Part shown: positions 8,898-16,040 of the stretch, one piece after another
How positions within the stretch are numbered: position 1 is the first letter of the stretch
Layout: the number at the start of each line of letters is the position of its first letter
Assembly: GCA_044432945.1 (NCBI GenBank)
Contig: JAWXUD010000009.1
Location: 1-57,129 of the forward strand
DNA length: 57,129 nucleotides
Source of the DNA: JAWXUD01 sp044432945
GTDB taxonomy: Bacteria; Cyanobacteriota; Vampirovibrionia; Gastranaerophilales; Gastranaerophilaceae
Reading direction: 5' to 3'
The notes under the pieces: generated by a model
Told to the model about the DNA's origin: nothing
The model's database searches: none
Seen by the model: the letters and a program-made list of their open reading frames with translations, nothing else
Translations under genes and position numbers: made by a program

Positions 8898-9908
8898 ATG
8901 AAAAAAATTATATCCAATTCAAAAAAAACTACGGTCGAAAAACAAATACCTGCATTAACTAACACGATACGAAGCGAAGCGACCCAAATAGACTTCAATA
9001 AATCAACCACCCAAAAACAGGATTTTAACTCTATTAATAAGATATGGAGCGAAGCGCAGCGAGCGACCCCCGAAGGGCAAGATACAAAAGCTCAAAAGCT
9101 GGATTGCCACGCTCACGCTCGCAACGACGTAAAGGTTCATCATATTCTCTCTTTAAGTGGTGGGAAGGACAGTACCGCGCTTGCGTTTTTTATGAAAGAG
9201 AACAACCCCGAAATCTTTGAGCGAATGGAGCTTGTTTTTTGCGACACTGAATGCGAAATCCCCGAAACTTACGATTATTTAAACAAAATAGAAGTTTTCC
9301 TCAACAAAAAAATCACCCGCTTAAAACCTGAAAAATCCTTCGACCATTTGTATCAAACCAGAAAATTTTTGCCGTCAATTGTCAATCGCTGGTGTACAGT
9401 GGAATTGAAAATTAATGTTTATAAAAAATATATTGATAAAAAGTTGAAAAACATTTCACCTGATGCAATTATTAAAACTTATGTTGGAATTCGCGCAGAT
9501 GAGTTAGGACGCGGATTATCGACAGAGAAAAACGATAAATTAAAAACAATATTTCCGTTTCAAGAATTTGGAATATGTAAATCAGATGTGGAAGATATAC
9601 TTGTAAACAATGGCATTGGCTACTCGGATTATTATAAATGGCGCAAGCGCTCAGGGTGCTATTTTTGTTTTTATCAATCAAAAATGGATTGGATTAATCT
9701 ATACGAAAATCACCCCGAATTATATTTTAAAGCAATGCAATATGAAAAAGATAACGAAGACGGTTCAAAATTATATGGCTTTAATATTGATATGAGATTG
9801 AGCGATATTATTAAATCTGAAAATATTATAAAAATCAAAGAAGATTATGCAAGAAAAAACAAAATTTGCAAAAAGGTATCAATTTGCAATTTAATATCTT
9901 ACTTTTAA
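8898..9908 (+). CDS. PAPS-reductase-like PP-loop protein
   Basis: This 336-aa protein is an ATP-pyrophosphatase-type member of the PAPS reductase family. The PP-loop SGGKDS is at 87-92, followed by VFCDTECEIPETYDY, RWCTVELK, YVGIRADE and a late CYFCFYQSK with paired cysteines. Stand-alone homologues in mobile islands are often linked to DNA modification or phage defence (DndC- and BrxP-like), so sulfur assimilation is unlikely here but not excluded. The ~80 residues before the PP-loop do not look like the family. They are encoded partly by a GC-rich repeat (about 9045-9135) that seems to have been inserted in frame. The 3' end overlaps the convergent PLD gene by four bases. Confidence 0.8.
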   Translation: MKKIISNSKKTTVEKQIPALTNTIRSEATQIDFNKSTTQKQDFNSINKIWSEAQRATPEGQDTKAQKLDCHAHARNDVKVHHILSLSGGKDSTALAFFMKENNPEIFERMELVFCDTECEIPETYDYLNKIEVFLNKKITRLKPEKSFDHLYQTRKFLPSIVNRWCTVELKINVYKKYIDKKLKNISPDAIIKTYVGIRADELGRGLSTEKNDKLKTIFPFQEFGICKSDVEDILVNNGIGYSDYYKWRKRSGCYFCFYQSKMDWINLYENHPELYFKAMQYEKDNEDGSKLYGFNIDMRLSDIIKSENIIKIKEDYARKNKICKKVSICNLISYF

Positions 9909-11260
9909 TTTCTTTTACAATCAGGATCTTCGCCATCACGCAAACCGTCGTGGTCGTTATCGATTCCGTCAACGCAAGAATTATACGAGTCACAACTTTC
10001 AGGTTTGGGTTTATCTGTCAGCCATTTGTCAGGAATTGAATCCCACAAGTATTCAAAATGTGCTTTAAATTCTTGTGCAATCTGTGTGTTTTTAATCAAA
10101 AGCGAATTTTCATCATTTGTGTAGTGTGCACCACTTGTAAAATTCATTGAGCCAATTAAAATATATTCATCATCAATAATCATGGATTTTTGGTGCATTT
10201 TACCACCCCAATTTTCTATTTTTACAGGTATGCCAGCCATTCTGAAAATTTCATGCTTTGAATAACCAGTTTGTGCCGATGTGGCGTCGATTATTAATCG
10301 TACGTCAACCCCGCGATTATGTGCGTCTATTAAATCCTGAGGATACTTTGAATGCGTAAAGAAAAACATTGGAACATAAATATATTTTTGGGCGTTTTTG
10401 ATGTATTCACTAATTTTGTAATATGTTGAACGATTTTCAGGCAACAAAAACGCTTTAACAGAAGTGTTTTGGTCAACAATTATATCATTTTCCGATTTTA
10501 ATTTTGTCTTCTCTTTGTGGAATTTGTTTTCATTGTACATTTGTTCAAAATCTTCTGTGTAAATTTGCGCTAATTCTTTTGATTTAATTGCAACAGAAGA
10601 ATTTGAATTATAATTAACACAAGACGAGCTGACGTTCATCGACCCTGTGTAGACGTATTCATTATCGAATACAAAATATTTATTGTGCATTATTGATTCG
10701 TTGTAATCTTTGATTCCCTTGTTTACAAAATCTGCCGAAACTGTTTTACCGTTTATAACATACTCAATTTGTTGAATATAATCCTTTCTAACAGGGGTAA
10801 AATCATCTATTTGCTTGTAATCCGTCTTCATTGTTGATAATTCATTCATCAATGGGACAGTGTCTGGGTAAGGATTTCTATTTTTACTGTTTTTATCTGT
10901 GACACCACGAACATTTACACCGCGCGATTTCGCACGCAAAATCGCGTTAAAGACTTCGTCTTGTCCTGCAATTCCGTAAATCGCGAAATCAATTGAGGTT
11001 TGAGCGTTGTCGATGAGCGCAACAAGCGACACGCAAGCATCGTTTTCGCACTTGTTTTCTGGATGTTTTTTATTGACTGGATCGACAAAAAACAACAAGA
11101 TTTTTTCTTTGTCTAACTTCTTCAACAATTGTTCTTTTTTTGATAAAAAGCGCTTACTTTGTGTGGTTTCTTGCGCGACAGCTGGAGTTTCTTGCGCAAC
11201 CGCAAACGCTCCAGCTTGAGCGGTCAAACATATTAAACTCGCTATCAAAAACTTTTTCAT
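9905..11260 (-). CDS. Exported phospholipase D-like protein with two HKD motifs
   Basis: This 451-aa protein belongs to the PLD superfamily (phosphodiesterase/nuclease). A signal peptide (MKKFLIASLICLTAQAGAFA) predicts export. HKD motif 1 is H192-x-K194...D199 followed by GSMN; motif 2 is H356-x-K358...D363, again with GSMN. The C-terminus DGIDNDHDGLRDGEDPDC resembles an acidic calcium-binding (thrombospondin type 3-like) repeat. Substrate, lipid or nucleic acid, cannot be told from sequence. It lies just beyond the terminator of the transposition operon and looks like cargo. Confidence 0.88.
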   Translation of the reverse strand: MKKFLIASLICLTAQAGAFAVAQETPAVAQETTQSKRFLSKKEQLLKKLDKEKILLFFVDPVNKKHPENKCENDACVSLVALIDNAQTSIDFAIYGIAGQDEVFNAILRAKSRGVNVRGVTDKNSKNRNPYPDTVPLMNELSTMKTDYKQIDDFTPVRKDYIQQIEYVINGKTVSADFVNKGIKDYNESIMHNKYFVFDNEYVYTGSMNVSSSCVNYNSNSSVAIKSKELAQIYTEDFEQMYNENKFHKEKTKLKSENDIIVDQNTSVKAFLLPENRSTYYKISEYIKNAQKYIYVPMFFFTHSKYPQDLIDAHNRGVDVRLIIDATSAQTGYSKHEIFRMAGIPVKIENWGGKMHQKSMIIDDEYILIGSMNFTSGAHYTNDENSLLIKNTQIAQEFKAHFEYLWDSIPDKWLTDKPKPESCDSYNSCVDGIDNDHDGLRDGEDPDCKRN

Positions 11261-11288
11261 AAAACAATATTATCATGAAATATTAAAA

Positions 11289-11310
11289 ACGCCTGAGAAC
11301 TCTCAGGCGT
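11289..11310 (-). terminator. Intrinsic terminator of the transposition operon
   Basis: Perfect ten-base arms ACGCCTGAGA/TCTCAGGCGT are followed on the minus strand by TTTTTAATATT. It lies 23 bp after the stop of the 260-aa gene and separates that operon from the PLD gene downstream. Confidence 0.85.
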
Positions 11311-11332
11311 CGTATGTTGCTTTTTCCTTGTT

Positions 11333-12115
11333 TTATTTTTCAAATTCATAGGGTATGATGCTTTCTAAGTCAAATTGAGAAAAATCAGCTATTCTAAATT
11401 TCTTCAGCCCCTGACCTATATATTCATTTTTCAACCGTTTTAGCATTTGCGTCGGAGAAGAAATCTTTTTTCGGTCAACGACCATATTATATGGAAGCAT
11501 TTTTTCAAACCTTGTTATAGCTAGTTCCCAAGCCTCTTGTTCAGTATATTTTTTCGTTGTCAAATAATATTCCTTGAAGAAATAATAAATCTCACCAGGT
11601 TCATAATCATACTTCTTTAAAATATTATCAAACCCATTTTGCGATATTTCATCGCGATATTTGTAATAGGTTGCAGTAGCCATGTTATGTTTTTTTAATA
11701 TCTGTGCAAGTTTTTTGCTACCAGCACCGTGACCTTCTTTTAAAACTGTCAAAATCCTGTGGATAGGCTTCTTCACTCTAGGCGGTGCAAAATAGAAATT
11801 TGCGTAACCTTTAATCTCGTTCAGCCGCCTCAAATACATAACCTTTGGTTTTTTAATTGGGAATGGAAGCATTTCAAGAGTCCAATCAGTTGGCGGATTA
11901 TATTCTTTAATTTTCGGCTCTTTGTTGATATAAATATAGCAGTTATTTTCATATTTTAAATGTTTTAGTTCGACTAATTTTTCTAAAACCCAAGTCGTAT
12001 CTACTTTTGAAAACCCTGTCAAAGTTTCCACATCTTCAAGACAAAAAACTCCTAGTTTTTTGGCAATTTTCATTACAATTTTTGGCGATCTTCTTTTATC
12101 CATGTTACCAAGCAA
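11333..12115 (-). CDS. Third transposition-operon protein, two predicted HTH regions, unrecognised
   Basis: I cannot assign this 260-aa protein to a named family. Residues 1-65 look like a winged helix (VFCLEDVETLTGFSKVDTTWVLEKLVELKHL, then a beta-like wing). Residues 115-150 look like a second HTH (KLAQILKKHNMATATYYKYRDEI). There are no CxxC zinc motifs, so it is not a normal TniQ/TnsD. Its start overlaps the ATPase gene by 11 bases, so it is translated from the transposition mRNA. By position it replaces the target-selection subunit of Tn7-like systems, but an accessory end-binding or regulatory role is equally possible. Confidence 0.75.
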   Translation of the reverse strand: MLGNMDKRRSPKIVMKIAKKLGVFCLEDVETLTGFSKVDTTWVLEKLVELKHLKYENNCYIYINKEPKIKEYNPPTDWTLEMLPFPIKKPKVMYLRRLNEIKGYANFYFAPPRVKKPIHRILTVLKEGHGAGSKKLAQILKKHNMATATYYKYRDEISQNGFDNILKKYDYEPGEIYYFFKEYYLTTKKYTEQEAWELAITRFEKMLPYNMVVDRKKISSPTQMLKRLKNEYIGQGLKKFRIADFSQFDLESIIPYEFEK

Positions 12116-12779
12116 GCTCCTTTCTTGTTATTACTTCATAATCATTTGTTAGTGCAAAATTTTCAATTTTCAAAATTAATTTTACTATTTGTCTAAATCG
12201 ATTGGCTTTTTGATGAATAATTTCAATAACTTCATCATCTATTTTTACTTCGCTTAATTGGTTAACGATATCTTTTACGTCATCAAAATCAAACGACGTA
12301 AAGCGGAATATTTCAACAATTCTGTCAAAAAAATGCTTACACCTGCTCAATTTTTTATCAGCATTGTCCATTCCAATCATCAAAACTGGAATTCCACATC
12401 TGTCGTGTAAATCCCTAATAGTTTCAATCGCAGCATCTTTGCCAGCTAGATAATCAATTTCATCAACAATCAACATTCTAGGCTTTTCAATAAGTTTTTT
12501 TACAGCTTGTTCAAAAAGATCACAACGCTGATACAAAGGTGTTTCACCTAGCTCTGAAACTAAATCTGACAAAAACCATCGAGCGGTCATTCCATTTTTT
12601 GCGGTTAAAAGTATTGCATCTTGCTGAATTGCCCACCACAAAATCGCATTTGTCTTACCTAATCCAGGCTCGCCATAAATTAGTCCCATTTTGGGTAAAT
12701 TTCCTTGAATGTTTTTCAATCTTGTTGCAACCGCAATAAAAGATTTGATGTTTTTTGTTTTTACGAAAACTCTTTTCAT
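12105..12779 (-). CDS. MuB/TnsC-like AAA+ transposition ATPase
   Basis: This 224-aa protein is the ATP-dependent target-DNA binding and transposase-activating partner. Walker A GEPGLGKT is at 36-43 and Walker B MLIVDEID at 102-109, with later HFFDRIVEIFRFT and RQIVKLI segments typical of the AAA_22/MuB group. It is shorter than Mu MuB and lacks its N-terminal HTH. The start overlaps the transposase stop by four bases (ATGA type), indicating coupling. Confidence 0.88.
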   Translation of the reverse strand: MKRVFVKTKNIKSFIAVATRLKNIQGNLPKMGLIYGEPGLGKTNAILWWAIQQDAILLTAKNGMTARWFLSDLVSELGETPLYQRCDLFEQAVKKLIEKPRMLIVDEIDYLAGKDAAIETIRDLHDRCGIPVLMIGMDNADKKLSRCKHFFDRIVEIFRFTSFDFDDVKDIVNQLSEVKIDDEVIEIIHQKANRFRQIVKLILKIENFALTNDYEVITRKELAW

Positions 12780-14698
12780 ATTGCTTTTTTCCTTTCTTGT
12801 TTGTTTTCAAAAATCAGTTTGTATTCACTTGTATTTTTATAATTTTCTATCCATTTAATATCTTTTTCTTGAAGGTTTTTTTGAGATAATAGCCATTCAT
12901 ATTTTTCAAATTTATTTTCAAAAACCTGATTGTTTTTTTGCTTAACTTCTTCTTCAAAATGCACTATTTTCTTGCACTCAGGTACATCGAGTTCTATTTC
13001 TTGAATTACTGGCAGAAAAATTTCTTCTTTTTTGAAAGATTTCAAATAATCTTTTACCGTTTGATTTTCCAACTTTTTTTGTTGCTTAAGCCGATATTTT
13101 AAATCCTCAACGTCTTTCGCTTCGCCAATGTAATTAGCTAACGGATTTAAGCTTTCTAGCCGTTTTGCAACACACAAAAACGCACCGTCTTTTTTGTAGA
13201 CTTTAATATATGACAAGTCAAAAAGGCTGTATTTTATCAAAACTTCTTCTCGAAGCCCATACAAAATTTCGTCAAAATAATCTGATTTCAAAAATCTTAT
13301 ACCATTTCGTCCTATTTTTTTAATCTGAGTTGCCATCATCAAATCGTCCAATTTTTCAATATCAACACCAGTTCCTCTGCCTTGAAAAAAGACTTCGCCA
13401 ATGGCTTTCCCCTTCATGTTCGGACAAGGTTGAGAATAATGAAAATCTAACCACTTGTGCAAAAGCTCAATTGTCTGCTCGATTGTTGGCATAAAATCGT
13501 TATGATATTTTTGATGAATTTTTTCATTACGTTTCAAATATGCTGGTCGATTATCAATGCTAGAACCCATAAATGAAGGTAAAAATCGCTCAAACCCATC
13601 TTGCATTTCTTTAAAAAATCTTTCAATTGATTTGGCTTTTGCATTGTATGGTTTCGCAAAAACTGGTTGAATACCTAATTTGGCAAATATTCCAGAAAGC
13701 ATTCCTTTTTCAATAAAATATTTAGCCTTAAACGCTTTGCCATTATCTTGATAAATGAATTTTGGAATTTTGCCCAAATTTATTATTGAATTTCTTAGGG
13801 CTGAGGCTATGCACTGCGTATTTTCTTCTAACATTATTTCAAAACCGACTAGCGCTCCAGACTTCCAATCTTGATATGCGATAAGCATTGGACGAGTTGG
13901 TTTGCCATCAAAAGGATTGAGTACTTGAAACGCAAGTCTATGCCCGTCAGCGATTAAGACCTCGCCAACTTCTAATTTTGAAATATCTCGACTTATATAT
14001 GGCAGAACTTTATCTTTTAGAGCTTTACCCCCTTCACGTGCAAAAATCCATTTATCATAATGCTTTTTCTTGTAATTGTTAGCAAATCTGCGATACGTTT
14101 TATCACTTGCGAATTCATTGAAATCCTGCTCTTTCAAAATGTTTTTCGTCCATTTAATAGCTTTACCAATATTGATTTGGTTGTTGTGCAGTAGTAAGCT
14201 AAGGAAAATCTCTTGTTCTTCAGATTTCAAAATCGAAGTGTCTTTATTTTTACTGACATAGTTATTAATTAGCGAAGAATAGTCATTATTGTTCGCTTTC
14301 AATGTTTTATCCCAACGATAAAGCGTGCCAAGACTAGTCGATTTTAAAATTTCGTAAATATCTTGATGAATAAATTTCTGGTTATACAGGTTTAAAAAAT
14401 CCTTTGAAGCTTCAGTTTTGTTCGTGTTTTCACTACGATATTTTCTGAATTTTTCTACTAAGCTGAATTTTGCAAGTGCAAGTTGCTTTTCTTTTTCAGA
14501 AGGTATTTTATCGGGATTTGGATTATTTTGATTTAATAATTCTTGCGTTTGCTCATCTAGACTTGAGACGAGAACTTGATAAGTTCGGGAGTTTTTTCTT
14601 ACAACATATTTATCTTGTGCGATTGCTTTTCTAATTGCACGATCAGAAATGTTTTTGATTTGAGCAAGTTCTTTGGTTGTAATCCATAGTTTTTCCAT
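12776..14698 (-). CDS. Mu-type DDE transposase
   Basis: This 640-aa protein is an integrase-fold transposase. The N-terminus (MEKLWITTKELAQIKNISDRAI...) matches the Mu-transposase/repressor HTH. An end-binding helical region follows (about 95-215). The catalytic core shows D251 (VLIADGH), D318 (YQDNGKAF) and E359 (AKSIERFF) in the Mu/TnsB arrangement, and a beta-barrel and C-terminal partner-binding tail complete it. The length is close to MuA (663 aa). It heads a three-gene operon, with the right end and a repeat-rich control region upstream. A TnsB/TniA-like label is equally acceptable; no TnsA nuclease gene is seen, so transposition would probably be replicative unless resolved. Confidence 0.92.
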   Translation of the reverse strand: MEKLWITTKELAQIKNISDRAIRKAIAQDKYVVRKNSRTYQVLVSSLDEQTQELLNQNNPNPDKIPSEKEKQLALAKFSLVEKFRKYRSENTNKTEASKDFLNLYNQKFIHQDIYEILKSTSLGTLYRWDKTLKANNNDYSSLINNYVSKNKDTSILKSEEQEIFLSLLLHNNQINIGKAIKWTKNILKEQDFNEFASDKTYRRFANNYKKKHYDKWIFAREGGKALKDKVLPYISRDISKLEVGEVLIADGHRLAFQVLNPFDGKPTRPMLIAYQDWKSGALVGFEIMLEENTQCIASALRNSIINLGKIPKFIYQDNGKAFKAKYFIEKGMLSGIFAKLGIQPVFAKPYNAKAKSIERFFKEMQDGFERFLPSFMGSSIDNRPAYLKRNEKIHQKYHNDFMPTIEQTIELLHKWLDFHYSQPCPNMKGKAIGEVFFQGRGTGVDIEKLDDLMMATQIKKIGRNGIRFLKSDYFDEILYGLREEVLIKYSLFDLSYIKVYKKDGAFLCVAKRLESLNPLANYIGEAKDVEDLKYRLKQQKKLENQTVKDYLKSFKKEEIFLPVIQEIELDVPECKKIVHFEEEVKQKNNQVFENKFEKYEWLLSQKNLQEKDIKWIENYKNTSEYKLIFENKQERKKAI

Positions 14699-14730
14699 AA
14701 ATTAGTATAGGCATATTTCGACATCCTTTT

Positions 14731-14811
14731 TCAAATGAATGGTGCAATGAATTATTCATTGCATTTTGCAATGAACGGTGCAAAGTAAAAAACATTGCAT
14801 TGTTCATTTGA
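14731..14811. promoter_or_regulatory. Operator-like cluster upstream of the transposase gene
   Basis: Four related sites built on TGCAATGAA occupy the 33-113 bp upstream of the transposase start. The outer pair (14731-14749 and 14793-14811) are inverted and match at 16 of 19 bases. The inner pair TTCATTGCA/TGCAATGAA (14755-14763 and 14767-14775) is a perfect inverted repeat. In phage Mu the N-terminal HTH of the transposase binds an internal operator, so a similar autoregulatory role is a reasonable inference. Confidence 0.55.
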
Positions 14812-15296
14812 CTTTTAAAATGTTTGTAGAAGCCAAAGGCATGGAATTAAATCGGGTTCCGTTTGGTTCCGCAAAATGGTTCCGTTAGGGGACAATTTAT
14901 GAAAATTTTAATTGTGTAAAATGGTTTTTCATAAACCACTTGAGAGTAAATTTTATGAACTCAAAGTCGGAAAGATAACTGATTTTAGTCGGAAAAGAAC
15001 CTTGCTAGACTTTTTACCAAACGATATTTTTGAAATTAAAAGTTCCGTTTGATAGATTTATAAGTTTTTCGCAAACTATTTTTTGGGGTGTTTTATTAAT
15101 CGTTGTGCGAGTTTCAAGGTGGTTTGCGTAATTCCTAAACCTTGTGTCTTTTTACATCATTATTTTAAAAAGGGTGGTACTTTTTTGTAGGAATAATTGA
15201 TGTACCACTTTAACTAAAAAAAACTATTCCGACAAATTTGTACCACTTCGCATTGTCATCAGCCTCAATCGTAAACCACTGTAAACATTGAGCAAT
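14812..15296. other. Gene-free subterminal region of the right end
   Basis: I see no convincing gene in these 485 bases. They contain three spaced GGTTCCG heptamers (14855, 14865, 14878) with a fourth GTTCCG near 15043, an AGTCGGAAA pair near 14965-14995, one further end motif GTGGTACTTTTTTGTAGGAA at 15174-15193, and two inverted cores GTACCAC at 15202 and 15240. It may be an extended transposase-binding region or hold a small RNA. Confidence 0.5.
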
Positions 15297-15477
15297 TTTT
15301 TAAAACTTATTGATGACAAAAAATAGACGATAAAATGACAGTGTAAGTGGTACTTTTTAGTAGGAATAATTTCCGAGCTAATTAAAATCGCTAAAACGCC
15401 CAACACATAAGGTGTTCGGCTAGTGGTACTTTTTTGTAGGAACAGTACTTTTTAGTCATAGTCATTTTTGACTTACA
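15297..15477 (+). repeat. Transposon right end (direct repeat, copy 2)
   Basis: This copy carries end motifs at 15347-15366 and 15423-15442, 76 bp apart, as in the copy at 51-146, and terminates in CTTACA at 15477. The chromosomal flank begins ATTACACAAAAG. The tip lies 18 bp from the terminator hairpin of tRNA-fMet and 57 bp from the tRNA 3' end. Confidence 0.85.
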
Positions 15478-15495
15478 ATTACACAAAAGACAAAC

Positions 15496-15529
15496 AACAA
15501 GGCTTTTAGAAATTTCTAAAAGCCTTGTT
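15496..15529 (-). terminator. tRNA-fMet terminator
   Basis: A perfect 34-base palindrome with arms AACAAGGCTTTTAGAAA and its complement is followed on the minus strand by a T-rich run (TGTTTGTCTTTT). It lies five bases after the encoded CCA end of the tRNA. Confidence 0.9.
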
Positions 15530-15534
15530 ATAAT

Positions 15535-15611
<77 letters not shown>

Positions 15612-15630
15612 TTATTTACTCGATATATTT

Positions 15631-15659
15631 ATTATCAAACAAAAATTTTTTAATTGCAA
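15631..15659 (-). promoter_or_regulatory. Promoter of tRNA-fMet
   Basis: On the minus strand TTGCAA (15654-15659) and GATAAT (15631-15636) are separated by 17 bases. The -10 ends 19 bases before the tRNA 5' end. Confidence 0.65.
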
Positions 15660-15682
15660 CCCCTTAGAGAAATAATATAATA

Positions 15683-15961
15683 TTAATTTTCAAACAAATT
15701 AAATCCAGAAGGTAAATTCTTTTTTACTTTTTTTATGAAATCTTCAAAATCCATATCTAAAGCGTTTGCTATTTTCCAAATAGTTGATAGTTGGGGATCA
15801 CGCAACCCTTTTTCTATTTTTTGCAATGACATACTTGGTAAATCATATTCATATGATAATAATTGAATGCCGATATTTTTCTTTTTTCGGCTTTCATATA
15901 CCACCTTTGCAACAGCTTCTAATAATATTTTCTTCTTATCTTTGAACTTATTCATTTGCAT
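15683..15961 (-). CDS. XRE-family HTH regulator
   Basis: This 92-aa protein is a single-domain lambda-repressor-like HTH. The core LSYEYDLPSMSLQKIEKGLRDPQLSTIWKIANAL, with its DPQLSTIWKIANAL end, is characteristic of the family. The start is uncertain: ATG 15961 is used, an in-frame TTG at 16003 would begin within a palindrome, and no clear ribosome site is present. TATATAAC just upstream of the ATG could be a -10, suggesting a very short leader. It is divergent from the pilin-like gene, with a 22-bp palindrome between them that is a natural candidate operator. Confidence 0.8.
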   Translation of the reverse strand: MQMNKFKDKKKILLEAVAKVVYESRKKKNIGIQLLSYEYDLPSMSLQKIEKGLRDPQLSTIWKIANALDMDFEDFIKKVKKNLPSGFNLFEN

Positions 15962-15992
15962 AATATGTATTTTAATGTTATATATACAATAA

Positions 15993-16014
15993 GCCATGCT
16001 CAATTGAGCATGGC
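15993..16014. promoter_or_regulatory. 22-bp perfect palindrome, candidate operator
   Basis: The sequence reads identically on both strands (half-site GCCATGCTCAA). It lies 32 bp upstream of the XRE start and 26 bp upstream of the pilin-like start. There is no T-tract, so an operator is more likely than a terminator. Confidence 0.6.
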
Positions 16015-16040
16015 GAAGATGAAAATTAGGAGTGGATTAA

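Larger units (their letters stand above)
1..15477. mobile_element. Mu/Tn7-type transposon carrying defence-like cargo (left limit not defined)
   Basis: The minus-strand operon at 11333-14698 encodes a Mu-type DDE transposase, a MuB/TnsC-like ATPase and a third protein. It is transcribed inward from a right end that finishes ...CTTACA at 15477, beside an initiator tRNA gene. Between that operon and the window start lie an R-M system, DUF2971, a PAPS-reductase-like gene and a PLD gene, all plausible cargo. No inverted left end (5'-TGTAAG with reversed end motifs) is visible. Instead a second right-end copy lies at 1-181. The true left boundary is therefore outside the window or lost, and part of the cargo may belong to a tandem sister element. 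Confidence 0.6.

Noticed and set aside
8635..8898. 87-aa reading frame (TTG start) between the 74-aa gene and the PAPS-reductase-like gene
   Set aside because: It overlaps the preceding gene, has no ribosome site, begins with TTG and shows no recognisable domain; a small gene cannot be excluded but is not supported.
11333..14698. CRISPR-associated transposon (type V-K or I-B/I-F)
   Set aside because: No Cas12k, Cascade, TniQ or repeat-spacer array was found; only the transposase and ATPase resemble that class.
15224..15406. 60-aa minus-strand frame in the transposon right end
   Set aside because: It runs through the repeated end motifs, has no ribosome site and no protein-like composition.
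46..15477. TGTAAG at 46 as the left end of a single 15.4-kb element
   Set aside because: The same TGTAAG occurs at the equivalent place inside the other right-end copy (15342), so it is internal to the end and not an inverted terminus.
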